35,247 nt of DNA from Cryobacterium sp. (GTDB taxonomy: Bacteria; Actinomycetota; Actinomycetes; Actinomycetales; Microbacteriaceae), in the NCBI GenBank assembly GCA_019639015.1, contig JAHBSS010000015.1, forward strand, positions 1 to 35,247. The letters are read 5' to 3'. The position numbers were made by a program, and so were the translations under genes. Below the pieces are notes generated by a model. It had not been told where the DNA came from. It made no database searches and worked only from the letters and a program-made list of their open reading frames with translations. Of this stretch, positions 25,936-33,790 are shown piece after piece (position 1 is the stretch's first letter; each line of letters starts with the position of its first letter).

Positions 25936-27141
25936 TTAGGCGTCTTGTTTCTTGCGAAGCACTCCGGAAAGTGCAAGCACGAACAAACCGAACACTGGCA
26001 CGATGATTAGCCCGATCCTTAAGCCTTGCGAATCCGCCACAATACCGATAAGTAGTGGCGACATCAATGAACCAATTCTCATCAACCACGTGACGATTGC
26101 CAGAGCGGTACCGTGAGCGAATCCTGGTAGGCGGCTCGCGGAATCCATGGCAGCGGGAACGAGTGTTGCCGCCCCGAATCCTGCCAAAGCCAGTCCGATT
26201 AGAGTCAACGCTATTGAGGGCCAAGCGAGCGCCATCGTCATTCCAGCGACGACGAGCCCACCACCCAATCGAGCTACAGTTCTTTGCCCAAGCGAATCCG
26301 TCATCCGGTCGCCGACGAGCCGACCCAGAAACTGGAAACCGATGAGCGCGAGGAACCCAAGCGGTGCAACTGTGGCCGGGGCACTGAGTCCTGTCTGCAA
26401 ATACAGGGTTGCCCACGAGCTACCGACATCCTCAACTACAGCGCCAGAAATCGCGATGAATGACAACGCAACAACCACGAATACTGTTCTCTTACTTAGT
26501 CCGGTTTTTGACTCCGAAATTGTTCCGGTGCTTTCGGTCGAGACAGAAGGATCATCAGCTCCTGGCAAACAGAATTTGAGAGCGATCAAGGCGAGAACAC
26601 TGAATAGTGCGAACGTGAGAATCAGGTGCCAACTCAACGGCAAGTGGAGTGCAATCGCCCCAACCGCCATTAGCCCGCCGACTACCGCCCCAAGTGACCA
26701 GATTGCGTGAAATGAGTTGATTATTGATCGCCCATACAGTTTCTGGACTCGTAATCCGTGAGCGTTCTGGGCAACATCGATCACGGAATCCAGAACTCCG
26801 ACAATGAATAATCCCAAGGCGAACATCCAAGCGAAGGATGCTGTGCCAATTAGCAACATTGCTGCACCGAGCACGATCGTGCCGAAGGCCGCCAATCGAG
26901 CCGAACCAATCCAACGAATTAGCTTGCCAGCGGCGAGCCCCGATAACAACGCACCAAGAGGTAGTAGCGCTATAGAGAGTCCATAGAGTGCGTCGCCTAG
27001 GCCCAGTTGCGTTTTTACCTCAGGAAAGCGTGGGACCAGGTTCGCATACAGGGCGCCGTTCGTAAAGAACAATACGGAGACTGCGACTCTCGCAAATCTA
27101 GCTTGAGTCGTCCTCGATGAGGGATCAACAGAAGCGCTCAA
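25936..27141 (-). CDS. MFS transporter
   Basis: Major facilitator of 401 aa with about 12 hydrophobic helices and a central loop (about 190-210, GADDPSVSTESTGT). The N-terminal half has FFTNGALYANLVPRFPEVKTQLGLGDALYGL, a start shared with actinobacterial and proteobacterial sugar/fucose-permease-like MFS proteins, and the A-motif-like loop GKLIRWIGSARLA. NSFHAIWSLGAVVGGL is also typical. The substrate is unknown. The frame is open to 27192, which would run into the tRNA-Ser gene. The sensible start is TTG 27141, 18 nt after the tRNA. It may be transcribed from the tRNA promoter. Confidence 0.88.
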   Translation of the reverse strand: MSASVDPSSRTTQARFARVAVSVLFFTNGALYANLVPRFPEVKTQLGLGDALYGLSIALLPLGALLSGLAAGKLIRWIGSARLAAFGTIVLGAAMLLIGTASFAWMFALGLFIVGVLDSVIDVAQNAHGLRVQKLYGRSIINSFHAIWSLGAVVGGLMAVGAIALHLPLSWHLILTFALFSVLALIALKFCLPGADDPSVSTESTGTISESKTGLSKRTVFVVVALSFIAISGAVVEDVGSSWATLYLQTGLSAPATVAPLGFLALIGFQFLGRLVGDRMTDSLGQRTVARLGGGLVVAGMTMALAWPSIALTLIGLALAGFGAATLVPAAMDSASRLPGFAHGTALAIVTWLMRIGSLMSPLLIGIVADSQGLRIGLIIVPVFGLFVLALSGVLRKKQDA

Positions 27142-27158
27142 GACTATTTTCCAATCGG

Positions 27159-27247
27159 CGGAGACGGAGGGATTTGAACCCTCGGTCCCCATACGGGGAC
27201 TCCACCTTAGCAGGGTGGTGCACTAGGCCGGACTATGCGACGTCTCC
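27159..27247 (-). tRNA. tRNA-Ser (anticodon GCU)
   Basis: 89-nt class II tRNA on the minus strand. The acceptor arms GGAGACG and CGTCTCC pair perfectly. The anticodon stem CCACC/GGTGG encloses CTGCTAA (anticodon GCT, reading AGC/AGU). The long variable arm (AGTCCCCGTATGGGGACC) is characteristic of tRNA-Ser, and the T-arm contains GGTTCAAATCC. The discriminator is G. CCA is not encoded (the genome continues CCG). Confidence 0.97.
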
Positions 27248-27289
27248 ATAGTTCGAAAGCAATCATAGCCTGACCTCGACTGCTCTCTA

Positions 27290-27337
27290 GCCAAGGTTGA
27301 CTACCAGGTACACAGGTTGCAGGTAGTCAACCTTGGC
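27290..27337 (-). terminator. 16-bp perfect hairpin after the LppM-like gene
   Basis: GCCAAGGTTGACTACC at 27290-27305 pairs perfectly with 27322-27337 around a 16-nt loop. It lies 13 nt after the LppM-like stop and upstream of the tRNA on the minus strand. There is no T-run, as in many actinobacterial U-less terminators. The loop region carries CAGGT three times at about 9-nt spacing. Confidence 0.65.
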
Positions 27338-27350
27338 AACGCATCAACCC

Positions 27351-28463
27351 TTAGGGCGCTTTGGGAGGCTTCGGTGCTTTTGGCGTTTTAGGTGTCTTCG
27401 GTATCGAACCCGTCGGCGCTGGTGCCTTTGGCGCTCGTGGCGCCTTTGCAGTTGTCGGCGCTGGTGCTCCCGGCGCAACTGGTGCCGCTTGTTCAGCTGG
27501 CACGGCTGGTACCGCTGGCACAACAGGGTTAGCAGGCGAACTTGCAACCGTTGAAGACGTGTTAGCTGCTTCGGCAACTGCGGTTGCGGCAACTGCAGAC
27601 GCTTCAGCAGCTACAGCACCACCCGCTGCGGTACCGGGTGCAGACTGCGCGCCGACTTCGGCCGCCGGAACTTGCACGCTTGCAACACCTGCTCTACCGG
27701 CCTTCTTGCTACGTAGCACCAAGAACACTACGACCGCCGCCGCAACGAGCAACACGAGCAAACCGATCAAGATGATTGGTAAGAAACTGAAGGATGACGC
27801 GAGCCCACCGACAGCTTCCAACTTCTCTCCGGCCTCGGCTGATTTCTTCATCGCCTTCAGGTCCCAAGTCACCGTGTGGTTTCCGTTTGAAAGTTTGCCA
27901 TCAAAGTTCACCTTGGAGATTGTTCCCGGGAACGTCACATTGAGTTTGAACTTTGTGATGATGTTTTGCCAATCCATCGAGGGAGAATCCGAGTCACTGT
28001 CGGCCGATCCATCAGCTCCAACTGAGGACGTGAACTCCGAACTGGCAAATGTGACTACTGCGGAGTCGCCCTTCTTCACAATTTGGAATCCTGATGTCGC
28101 GTTATCCGAAGACTTACCGTTTTCATACTTGATGCCGTGTTCATCAAAGTGGCCCACCTTGTTCGGTGTCATCTTTTGAACACATTCGGTGTCGGTCTCA
28201 CTCCAAGTGATCGTCACATCTTTTGATTCGTCGGTCTTGTCTTGACCCTTTTTAATTGCATCGCAAATATTCTTTGGCGCTTCTCCACCTTGAGAACTGT
28301 AAAGGTTTGAGAATGCTTCTTTGTCATAGCCGATCGAGACGCTGACACTCGCAGTCTGATCCGAGTTAATGTTTACGTCGAATGTAAAACTCATGCAGCC
28401 AGAAAGGGAAAGCAACGCAACAAGCGCCACACCAATGGATGAGAACAACCTTGAGGTCTTCAT
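27351..28463 (-). CDS. LppM-domain lipoprotein with C-terminal membrane segment and Ala/Pro/Lys tail
   Basis: Protein of 370 aa. A lipoprotein signal ends in SLSGC23. Residues 24-205 match the LppM pattern known from mycobacteria (MSFTFDVNINSDQTASVSVSIGYDKE, GFQIVKKGDSAVVTF, LNVTFPGTISKVNFDGK, NHTVTWDL). A membrane helix lies at 226-250, followed by RSKK, so the 120-residue tail should be cytoplasmic. The tail is Ala/Val/Pro-rich, then turns basic with KAP/KTP/PKAP repeats to the end. In M. tuberculosis LppM is linked to phagosome interactions; no such role is implied here. AAGGA precedes ATG 28463 by about 6-7 nt. It sits 39 nt after an LCP gene, in a cell-envelope pair. Confidence 0.85.
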   Translation of the reverse strand: MKTSRLFSSIGVALVALLSLSGCMSFTFDVNINSDQTASVSVSIGYDKEAFSNLYSSQGGEAPKNICDAIKKGQDKTDESKDVTITWSETDTECVQKMTPNKVGHFDEHGIKYENGKSSDNATSGFQIVKKGDSAVVTFASSEFTSSVGADGSADSDSDSPSMDWQNIITKFKLNVTFPGTISKVNFDGKLSNGNHTVTWDLKAMKKSAEAGEKLEAVGGLASSFSFLPIILIGLLVLLVAAAVVVFLVLRSKKAGRAGVASVQVPAAEVGAQSAPGTAAGGAVAAEASAVAATAVAEAANTSSTVASSPANPVVPAVPAVPAEQAAPVAPGAPAPTTAKAPRAPKAPAPTGSIPKTPKTPKAPKPPKAP

Positions 28464-28487
28464 AGCACGTCCTTAAGTTGAGGGCGT

Positions 28488-28501
28488 CCCGAACTGTCGG
28501 G
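28488..28501 (-). terminator. Short hairpin after the LCP gene
   Basis: CCCGA-ACTG-TCGGG directly after the LCP stop. It has a five-pair stem and no T-run. It is a weak terminator candidate, or merely a small leader hairpin for the following LppM-like gene. Confidence 0.3.
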
Positions 28502-28502
28502 C

Positions 28503-29723
28503 TCAGTTCACTTTAGTACAGGTGTAGTCAGCAGCACTTTGCCCTTCAATCCCTTGAAGCACCGGTACTTCACCGGTACCGGGGCTGGCAACGGGAGCAT
28601 TCGGGTCTTGAACGGAACCGAATCCGGTGTTGCCCGCTTCCAAAGCGAACGGTTCGTCTGCTTTGATCTTGGCGAACAACGCGTCAGCGGCGGGCTTTAT
28701 CGGCGCAACTTTTCCGGCATAAACACCGGGTTGCCCCATTCGGCCCGGATACTGCACGAACATCACCCGATCAAGCGGGATGTTCTTGAACACCTGTGCC
28801 ATTGAGATCATGGTGTTGATGTTTTTCAAGCTATTGGAAACAATCAGGTTTTGGCTTGCAACGGTTGCGATGTTGTAAAGCTTCGCTAAATCAGTTAGCA
28901 CTCCGCCGTCTTTGACTGTGCGAACGAGCGATGACATGAACACTTGTTGATTACTTATCCGACCAAGATCGCTTCCGTTTCCGACACCGTGCCGAGAGCG
29001 CAAGAACGCAAGTGCATCCCAGCCGGAGAGCGTATATTCACCGGCTGCAGGTAAATCAATTCCCGAATACCTGTCAATCATCGGCCCGTTGATACAAACC
29101 TTCACGCCACCGATCGCACTTGAAATTCGTGCGACCCCCGAAAATGACACCTCAGCGGCAAATTGAATTGGGAGGCCGGTCAGATTCGCAACTGTCAGGA
29201 CCGTACACGGTAGCCCCCCGTAATACAGGGTCACGTTGATCGGCTGCGCCGACATTGCATTGAAGCTACCACCCTTCGGGTTTGGACAAGAAGGAATCGG
29301 CACAACCAAGTCACGCGGAAAGCTAACAGCTACCGCATTGCTTTGATCTTGGGCGACATGCAACAAGATTGTGACGTCGTTCAGATTTGCGCTTCGATCT
29401 TTGCAACCGTTCGGGTCCTCACATCGGTCGCTACCAACCAGCAGGATGTTGAATCCACCCTCGTAGGATCCAAGTGCAGGAGGTGGGCCGATAGTCTCGC
29501 CGATGATCGAAACTGTCTTGATGTCACTCTCGAGTTTCCAAACTGCATAGCCTGCAACGCTTGCACCGCTGATCAACACGACAACAAGGGATATCGCTGT
29601 GACCCTTAGTAATGTGAGCCAAGCGCGGGTGCGACGAAGCCTGCCGTGGCGGGCAATCGTGCTAATTCGCTTTCGACTTGGCGGTTGGGCATCCTTTGCG
29701 GATCGTGGGGCAGCGTGACTCAA
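28503..29723 (-). CDS. LytR-CpsA-Psr (LCP) family protein
   Basis: Membrane-anchored phosphotransferase of the LCP family, which attaches polymers such as teichoic acid or arabinogalactan-type glycans to peptidoglycan. 406 aa: a basic cytoplasmic N-terminus (1-35), one membrane helix at about 38-62, then the extracytoplasmic LCP domain with NILLVGSDR, SFPRDLVVPIP (Arg/Asp pyrophosphate-binding motif), SSAIGGVKVCING and the conserved Arg cluster FLRSRHGVGNGSDLGRISNQQ. A 50-residue Pro/Gly/Ala tail ends the protein. It starts at TTG 29723, with AGGAG about 4-5 nt before it. It sits between tRNA-Ser(UGA) and the LppM-like gene; both products act at the cell surface. Confidence 0.95.
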   Translation of the reverse strand: MSHAAPRSAKDAQPPSRKRISTIARHGRLRRTRAWLTLLRVTAISLVVVLISGASVAGYAVWKLESDIKTVSIIGETIGPPPALGSYEGGFNILLVGSDRCEDPNGCKDRSANLNDVTILLHVAQDQSNAVAVSFPRDLVVPIPSCPNPKGGSFNAMSAQPINVTLYYGGLPCTVLTVANLTGLPIQFAAEVSFSGVARISSAIGGVKVCINGPMIDRYSGIDLPAAGEYTLSGWDALAFLRSRHGVGNGSDLGRISNQQVFMSSLVRTVKDGGVLTDLAKLYNIATVASQNLIVSNSLKNINTMISMAQVFKNIPLDRVMFVQYPGRMGQPGVYAGKVAPIKPAADALFAKIKADEPFALEAGNTGFGSVQDPNAPVASPGTGEVPVLQGIEGQSAADYTCTKVN

Positions 29724-29756
29724 AATGCTCCTGGATATTTTTGCCTAGTGTTCTCG

Positions 29757-29841
29757 CGGAGGGCGTGGGATTCGAACCCACGAAGGCTTTCACCTCACCA
29801 GTTTTCAAGACTGGCTCCATCGGCCGCTCGGACAGCCCTCC
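29757..29841 (-). tRNA. tRNA-Ser (anticodon UGA)
   Basis: 85-nt class II tRNA on the minus strand. The acceptor pairs GGAGGGC with GCCCTCC. The anticodon stem CCAGT/ACTGG encloses CTTGAAA (anticodon TGA). It has a long variable arm and a T-arm with GGTTCGAATCC. The discriminator is G and CCA is not encoded. It is the second tRNA-Ser within 2.6 kb and lies downstream of serS and the HAD gene. Confidence 0.97.
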
Positions 29842-29897
29842 TGATGCATTCTTGCCCGAGCGATTCTACCCGACAAGATAGCTGGCTCTGCTGAATG

Positions 29898-30707
29898 TCA
29901 GCCTAATAATGAATCTAGGACTGGAACTAGACCGTCACTATCGACATCGAGCGTCACTTCTGAGGCAACCGCTTTGACTTCTGCTGGGGCTTGGCCCATT
30001 GCGACCGCGCGACCATGCTCTCCGGCCCATTCGAACATTTCAATGTCATTTCGGCCATCCCCGGCAACAAGAACTTGAGTCTTCGGGATTCCAAGGATGT
30101 TTCGAACTCGTTCAAGCGCTGTACCCTTATTAACCCCGTCCGGAGCGATATCTAACCAAGCAGTCCAACCGATCGAGTAGCTTACTTGGTGCAGCCCAAG
30201 CGCCTCAATCAGAGCGAGAAAATCCTTCGGTTCGTGATTGGGGGATATCACAACGACGCGAGTTACCGGCTGGTTCGAAAGTGCATCAAACTCGACCAAT
30301 GTCGCATTTTCCAAGTTCCAATCCGACATGCCTTTTGTGTACAGTCGGTGCCCGGTTGCATCCTCAACCAAGAAACGCCCGTCCGGTAGTCCGCTCCTTA
30401 ATCTTGACAACACCGGACTCGGATCAAATGTCTCAACAAGGTCTCTACGGTAACCACCTGGAACTTCAGGGTCACGCTTCATCGTGATTGCACCGTTAGC
30501 ACAGACCACATATTCGGGTTCAAGACTTAGGGCTTCCAAAATCACTTTGGTCATTTCCCATGAACGACCAGTCGCGAGCGTGATTTCGTGACCAGCATCT
30601 TTGACCCTGGTAATTGCCTCCGCTACCGGTTGCGTGAGTGTTTCGTCTTCATGGATGACCGTTCCGTCGATGTCTAGGGCAACGAGCCATTTAGAGTTTT
30701 GTGACAT
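29898..30707 (-). CDS. HAD-superfamily Cof-type phosphatase
   Basis: Cytoplasmic sugar-phosphate or nucleotide phosphatase of the Cof/HAD-IIB class, 269 aa. Motif I ALDIDGTV contains nucleophile Asp12 and acid Asp14. Motif II lies in ITLATGRS, motif III is the Lys in GVNKGTAL, and motif IV is AGDGRNDIEMF. The cap domain between motifs II and III (about 85-185) is of the C2B type. The substrate is unknown. ATG 30707 immediately follows the serS TGA with no gap, so the gene is translationally coupled to serS. This serS-HAD pairing is seen in other actinobacteria. Confidence 0.93.
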   Translation of the reverse strand: MSQNSKWLVALDIDGTVIHEDETLTQPVAEAITRVKDAGHEITLATGRSWEMTKVILEALSLEPEYVVCANGAITMKRDPEVPGGYRRDLVETFDPSPVLSRLRSGLPDGRFLVEDATGHRLYTKGMSDWNLENATLVEFDALSNQPVTRVVVISPNHEPKDFLALIEALGLHQVSYSIGWTAWLDIAPDGVNKGTALERVRNILGIPKTQVLVAGDGRNDIEMFEWAGEHGRAVAMGQAPAEVKAVASEVTLDVDSDGLVPVLDSLLG

Positions 30708-31973
30708 TCAGCTGATCGGCTCCATAAGTTCGAGTCCGCCAAGGTAGGGACGCAGCGCCTTCGGCACAACAACCGAGCCGTCTTGCTGTTGGTGAGTTTC
30801 AAGGATTGCAACTATCCACCTAGTTGTCGCGAGCGTTCCATTGAGGGTTGCTACCGGAGTAGTTTTTCCACTCTCAGTTCGGTATCGAATGTTTAACCGA
30901 CGCGCTTGATAGGTCGTGCAATTGCTTGTGCTAGTGAGCTCACGGTACGTCTGTTGGGTTGGAACCCAAGCTTCGATATCGAACTTTCGTGCAGCACTAC
31001 TTCCGAGATCCCCTGCTGCAACATCAATGACGCGATAGCTCAGTTCACAAGCTTGGAGCATTTCTTCTTGGTAACCGACGAGTTGTTCGTGTTCGTGTTC
31101 GGCATCCTCTGGCAGTGCGTAACAGAACATTTCGAGCTTGTTGAACTGGTGTACACGCAAGATGCCGCGATTATCCTTACCAGCGGCCCCCGATTCGCGA
31201 CGATAACAACTGCTCCAACCTGCATAGCGCAAGGGTCCATTGCTCAGGTCAACAATTTCATCTGAGTGGTAACCGGCTAACGCAACCTCGCTTGTGCCGA
31301 CTAGGTAAAGTTCGTCGGCCGGCAAATAGTAGATTTCGTCAGCGTGCGCACCAAGAAACCCGGTCCCCGCCATGATTTCCGGTCGAACCAGCGTTGGAGT
31401 GATCATGGGTGTGAAGCCGTGAGTCAGTGCCCGATCAAGCGCGAGACTCATTAGAGCTATCTCCAAGCGGGCGCCTATTCCGGTAAGAAAATAGAACCGA
31501 CTCCCCGAGATTTTCGTACCGCGTTGGATGTCAATCGCACCGAGCGATTCGCCCAACTGAACATGATCTTTGGCTTCAAACGCGAACGCACTTGGTTTGC
31601 CATGCGTGCGAAGAGTTACGAAGCTGTCTTCTCCGCCAGAAGGTACCCCCTCAATGATTGGGTTACCGATTGAACCAACTATCCGATTGAACTCCGCTTC
31701 GGCATCATTTGAAGCCTGGCTCGCGAGCTTAACCTTTTCGGCAAGAAGTTGCGCTTCAGCAACCAGAGTTGCGCGCTCGCCTTTGCTTGCCGCTGAGACT
31801 CTCTTGCTGTAAGCGTTTTGCTCGGCTCTGAGCCGCTCAAATTCTGCTATTGCAGCTCGACGATTTACATCTGCCTGAATCGCATCGTCAACGAGTTGGG
31901 CGGGTTCTCCTCGCGCAATCTGAGATTTTCGAACCCGTTCAGGGTTTTCTCTCAGAAGCACCGGATCAATCAC
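30708..31973 (-). CDS. serS: Seryl-tRNA synthetase
   Basis: Class II synthetase charging tRNA-Ser, 421 aa, a full-length bacterial size. Residues 1-105 form the long coiled-coil arm that contacts the variable arm of tRNA-Ser ([34 protein letters not shown]). Motif 1 lies around [14 protein letters not shown]. Motif 2 is [28 protein letters not shown] split over about 20 residues. Motif 3 is in [16 protein letters not shown]. The start is GTG 31973; it has no Shine-Dalgarno, but TAGACT sits 6 nt before it. It is the first gene of a unit with the HAD phosphatase; two tRNA-Ser genes lie just downstream. Confidence 0.99.
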   Translation of the reverse strand: MIDPVLLRENPERVRKSQIARGEPAQLVDDAIQADVNRRAAIAEFERLRAEQNAYSKRVSAASKGERATLVAEAQLLAEKVKLASQASNDAEAEFNRIVGSIGNPIIEGVPSGGEDSFVTLRTHGKPSAFAFEAKDHVQLGESLGAIDIQRGTKISGSRFYFLTGIGARLEIALMSLALDRALTHGFTPMITPTLVRPEIMAGTGFLGAHADEIYYLPADELYLVGTSEVALAGYHSDEIVDLSNGPLRYAGWSSCYRRESGAAGKDNRGILRVHQFNKLEMFCYALPEDAEHEHEQLVGYQEEMLQACELSYRVIDVAAGDLGSSAARKFDIEAWVPTQQTYRELTSTSNCTTYQARRLNIRYRTESGKTTPVATLNGTLATTRWIVAILETHQQQDGSVVVPKALRPYLGGLELMEPIS

Positions 31974-31979
31974 TTATCA

Positions 31980-31985
31980 AGTCTA
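31980..31985 (-). promoter_or_regulatory. -10-like hexamer before serS
   Basis: TAGACT on the minus strand, 6 nt before the serS GTG. The same hexamer stands before pheA. It suggests leaderless transcription. No clear -35. Confidence 0.45.
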
Positions 31986-32008
31986 TTGAACCCTGGCTGG
32001 GTGAAAGC

Positions 32009-32962
32009 TCACTCCTGATCTGGCGCACCCGACACGAGATCGCGAAGCCAATCACGAGCTTCAACAAATTTCGCGTTTCCGTATCGGGAACTAACCTCGG
32101 TACTCACATGATCGGCTCGCGCGTAGGAGCCAAGAAACATGACCTTTGGACTGAACCGCTTGAGCCCCAGCAGAGCATCCGCTACTCGCTCATCTCTCAC
32201 ATGGCCGTCAAGGTCAATCACAAACCGGTACCTTCCAAGCACATCCCCGATGGGTCGCGATTGAATGAGCGACAAGTTCACTCCGCGCGTTGCGAACTGT
32301 TCGAGCATCTCAAGGAGCGTTCCAGGAGCATCCTCTGGCAATTCAACAATGATGCTTGTCTTGTCCGCCCCGGTGGGTTCCGAGACGGGAGCGTTCTTGC
32401 TGACAAGCACAAATCGAGTGACTGCATTCGGGTTGTCCCCGATTTCTTCGGCAAGCAAAACCAGGTCATGGTGAGCTGTAATCGCAGGAGGCGCGATCGC
32501 GGCCTGAGCGTTTGTTGTCAAGCTCAGCAAATCTTGGGCTGCTGAAACATTCGAAGTAGCCGGGAGAAAGCCGTGCGCGGGAAGGTTCGCTTCCAACCAA
32601 TGCCTGCACTGAGCATAGGCAACTGGGTGTGCGTTAATGACGCTAACTTCGTCAAGTTTCGTTCCGGGAACTCCCACAAGTACGAAATTGACTGGAACCA
32701 AGTATTCACCGATGATTCGAAGTCCCGTGATGCTTGCCAACGCATCCTGAGTTGCGCTCACTCCACCTTCGACCGAGTTTTCAATCGCGATCATTGCCGC
32801 ATCGCTCCTGCGGTTAACAACATCGTCCAACGCTTCCCCGATGTTGTTAACCGCTCGCCAGGGTTTGCCGACCGCTCCAGGCACTTGGTGAAGCGCTGCT
32901 TCAGTGAAGGTACCCGCCGGCCCTAGATAACTGAATGACTGCGGTTGGCTTGAATTTGGCAT
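32009..32962 (-). CDS. pheA: Prephenate dehydratase
   Basis: Monofunctional prephenate dehydratase converting prephenate to phenylpyruvate in phenylalanine synthesis. 317 aa. Catalytic domain (about 8-185): FSYLGPAGTFTEAAL, AIENSVEGGVSATQDAL and the active-site TRF in NAVTRFVLVS. The C-terminal ACT domain (about 205-285) contains NLSLIQSRPIG, the equivalent of the ESRP phenylalanine-binding motif, so feedback inhibition is likely. There is no chorismate mutase domain. ATG 32962 has no ribosome-binding site but stands 7 nt after TAGACT. It lies 35 nt upstream of serS on the same strand. Confidence 0.97.
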   Translation of the reverse strand: MPNSSQPQSFSYLGPAGTFTEAALHQVPGAVGKPWRAVNNIGEALDDVVNRRSDAAMIAIENSVEGGVSATQDALASITGLRIIGEYLVPVNFVLVGVPGTKLDEVSVINAHPVAYAQCRHWLEANLPAHGFLPATSNVSAAQDLLSLTTNAQAAIAPPAITAHHDLVLLAEEIGDNPNAVTRFVLVSKNAPVSEPTGADKTSIIVELPEDAPGTLLEMLEQFATRGVNLSLIQSRPIGDVLGRYRFVIDLDGHVRDERVADALLGLKRFSPKVMFLGSYARADHVSTEVSSRYGNAKFVEARDWLRDLVSGAPDQE

Positions 32963-32969
32963 GAAAGCG

Positions 32970-32975
32970 AGTCTA
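32970..32975 (-). promoter_or_regulatory. -10-like hexamer before pheA
   Basis: TAGACT on the minus strand, exactly 7 nt before ATG 32962. This is the ideal geometry for a transcript starting at the A of the start codon. Confidence 0.5.
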
Positions 32976-33009
32976 AACGGCGCACAGGATCATGCGTTCC
33001 GTTCGCGCG

Positions 33010-33777
33010 TTACTTCGCGTAATCGGGTGCGGGAGGCAATCCGAAAAACTCTTCAAGTGTTTCGGCTCCGGTTTTGTGCATTTGGGTTGATAGATATACA
33101 CCCACGTATCTGACGTGCCAGGGCTCCCAAATGTATCCGGTCACATCTTGTTTACCTTGCGGGTAACGAATGATGAATCCGAACCGCCAAGCGTTAGCAG
33201 CCAACCATTTGCCTTGAGGGGTGTCTCCGAAACATTGGGTGATTGGGCAAGTGCTCGGATAGGAGCCAACGTCTGCGGTCCAACCCGTCTGGTGTTCGCT
33301 GTAGCCAGCTCGGGCACTTTGAGCGTCTGCCCCGGCTTCGCCAAGTTGGTTTACCCAGTTTTGATGAACGCTTAGTTGTGTGTTGTATGACCGGTAGGAG
33401 TTTTGAATCAACATTTCTCCCGCACCTTCAGCAACCGCGGCATCGAACATTTGCTTGATGGCTTCAGCGGCTTCCGGTCGCATTAGCGGAGCAAACACAG
33501 ACCTTACATTCGCGGAAACCATGTCTGGTGGCGCGTAGTTGATCGGGTTTAGCGGGCGAAGTTTGTCGTTTATGACCCACGGGCTCAATGGATCATCAAT
33601 CGAGTACAAGTGCATGTTGAAAAAGGACTTGATCTTCGCGACCGGTACTGGAGCAATCGTCTCAGTAGGAGAAGGGGAAGCTTGTTCTACCCGCTCCGGC
33701 GCGCATGATGAAACCGATAGCACGAGCAATCCAGCAATTGCGGTAGCAAAGAATTTGCGAGTGACGGATCGAACCAC
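33010..33777 (-). CDS. VanY-type D-Ala-D-Ala carboxypeptidase lipoprotein
   Basis: Exported zinc peptidase of the VanY/M15B family trimming peptidoglycan stem peptides. 255 aa with a lipoprotein signal ending in SVSSC25 and a Ser/Pro/Thr linker. The catalytic domain has NSYRSYNTQ (127-134), SEHQTGWTADV with zinc ligands His162 and Asp169, and EPWHVRYVG with catalytic Glu218 and His221. A Cys pair (177, 182) may form a disulfide. The start is GTG 33777, 7 nt after TAGTAT, which itself overlaps the end of the methyltransferase gene. Confidence 0.93.
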   Translation of the reverse strand: MVRSVTRKFFATAIAGLLVLSVSSCAPERVEQASPSPTETIAPVPVAKIKSFFNMHLYSIDDPLSPWVINDKLRPLNPINYAPPDMVSANVRSVFAPLMRPEAAEAIKQMFDAAVAEGAGEMLIQNSYRSYNTQLSVHQNWVNQLGEAGADAQSARAGYSEHQTGWTADVGSYPSTCPITQCFGDTPQGKWLAANAWRFGFIIRYPQGKQDVTGYIWEPWHVRYVGVYLSTQMHKTGAETLEEFFGLPPAPDYAK

Positions 33778-33784
33778 GAGTTTG

Positions 33785-33790
33785 ATACTA
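33785..33790 (-). promoter_or_regulatory. -10-like hexamer before the VanY-like gene
   Basis: TAGTAT on the minus strand, 7 nt before GTG 33777, inside the last codons of the methyltransferase gene. It suggests separate, leaderless transcription of the carboxypeptidase. Confidence 0.4.

Noticed and set aside
27361..28179. 272-codon plus-strand frame with Gly/Ala-rich repeats opposite the LppM-like gene
   Set aside because: The repeats mirror the Ala/Pro/Lys repeats of the real minus-strand gene, which has a lipoprotein signal, an LppM domain and a ribosome-binding site.
27159..29841. The stretch between the two tRNA-Ser genes as an integrated element
   Set aside because: It carries only LppM-like and LCP genes, with no integrase, no duplicated tRNA 3' end and no shift in apparent composition.
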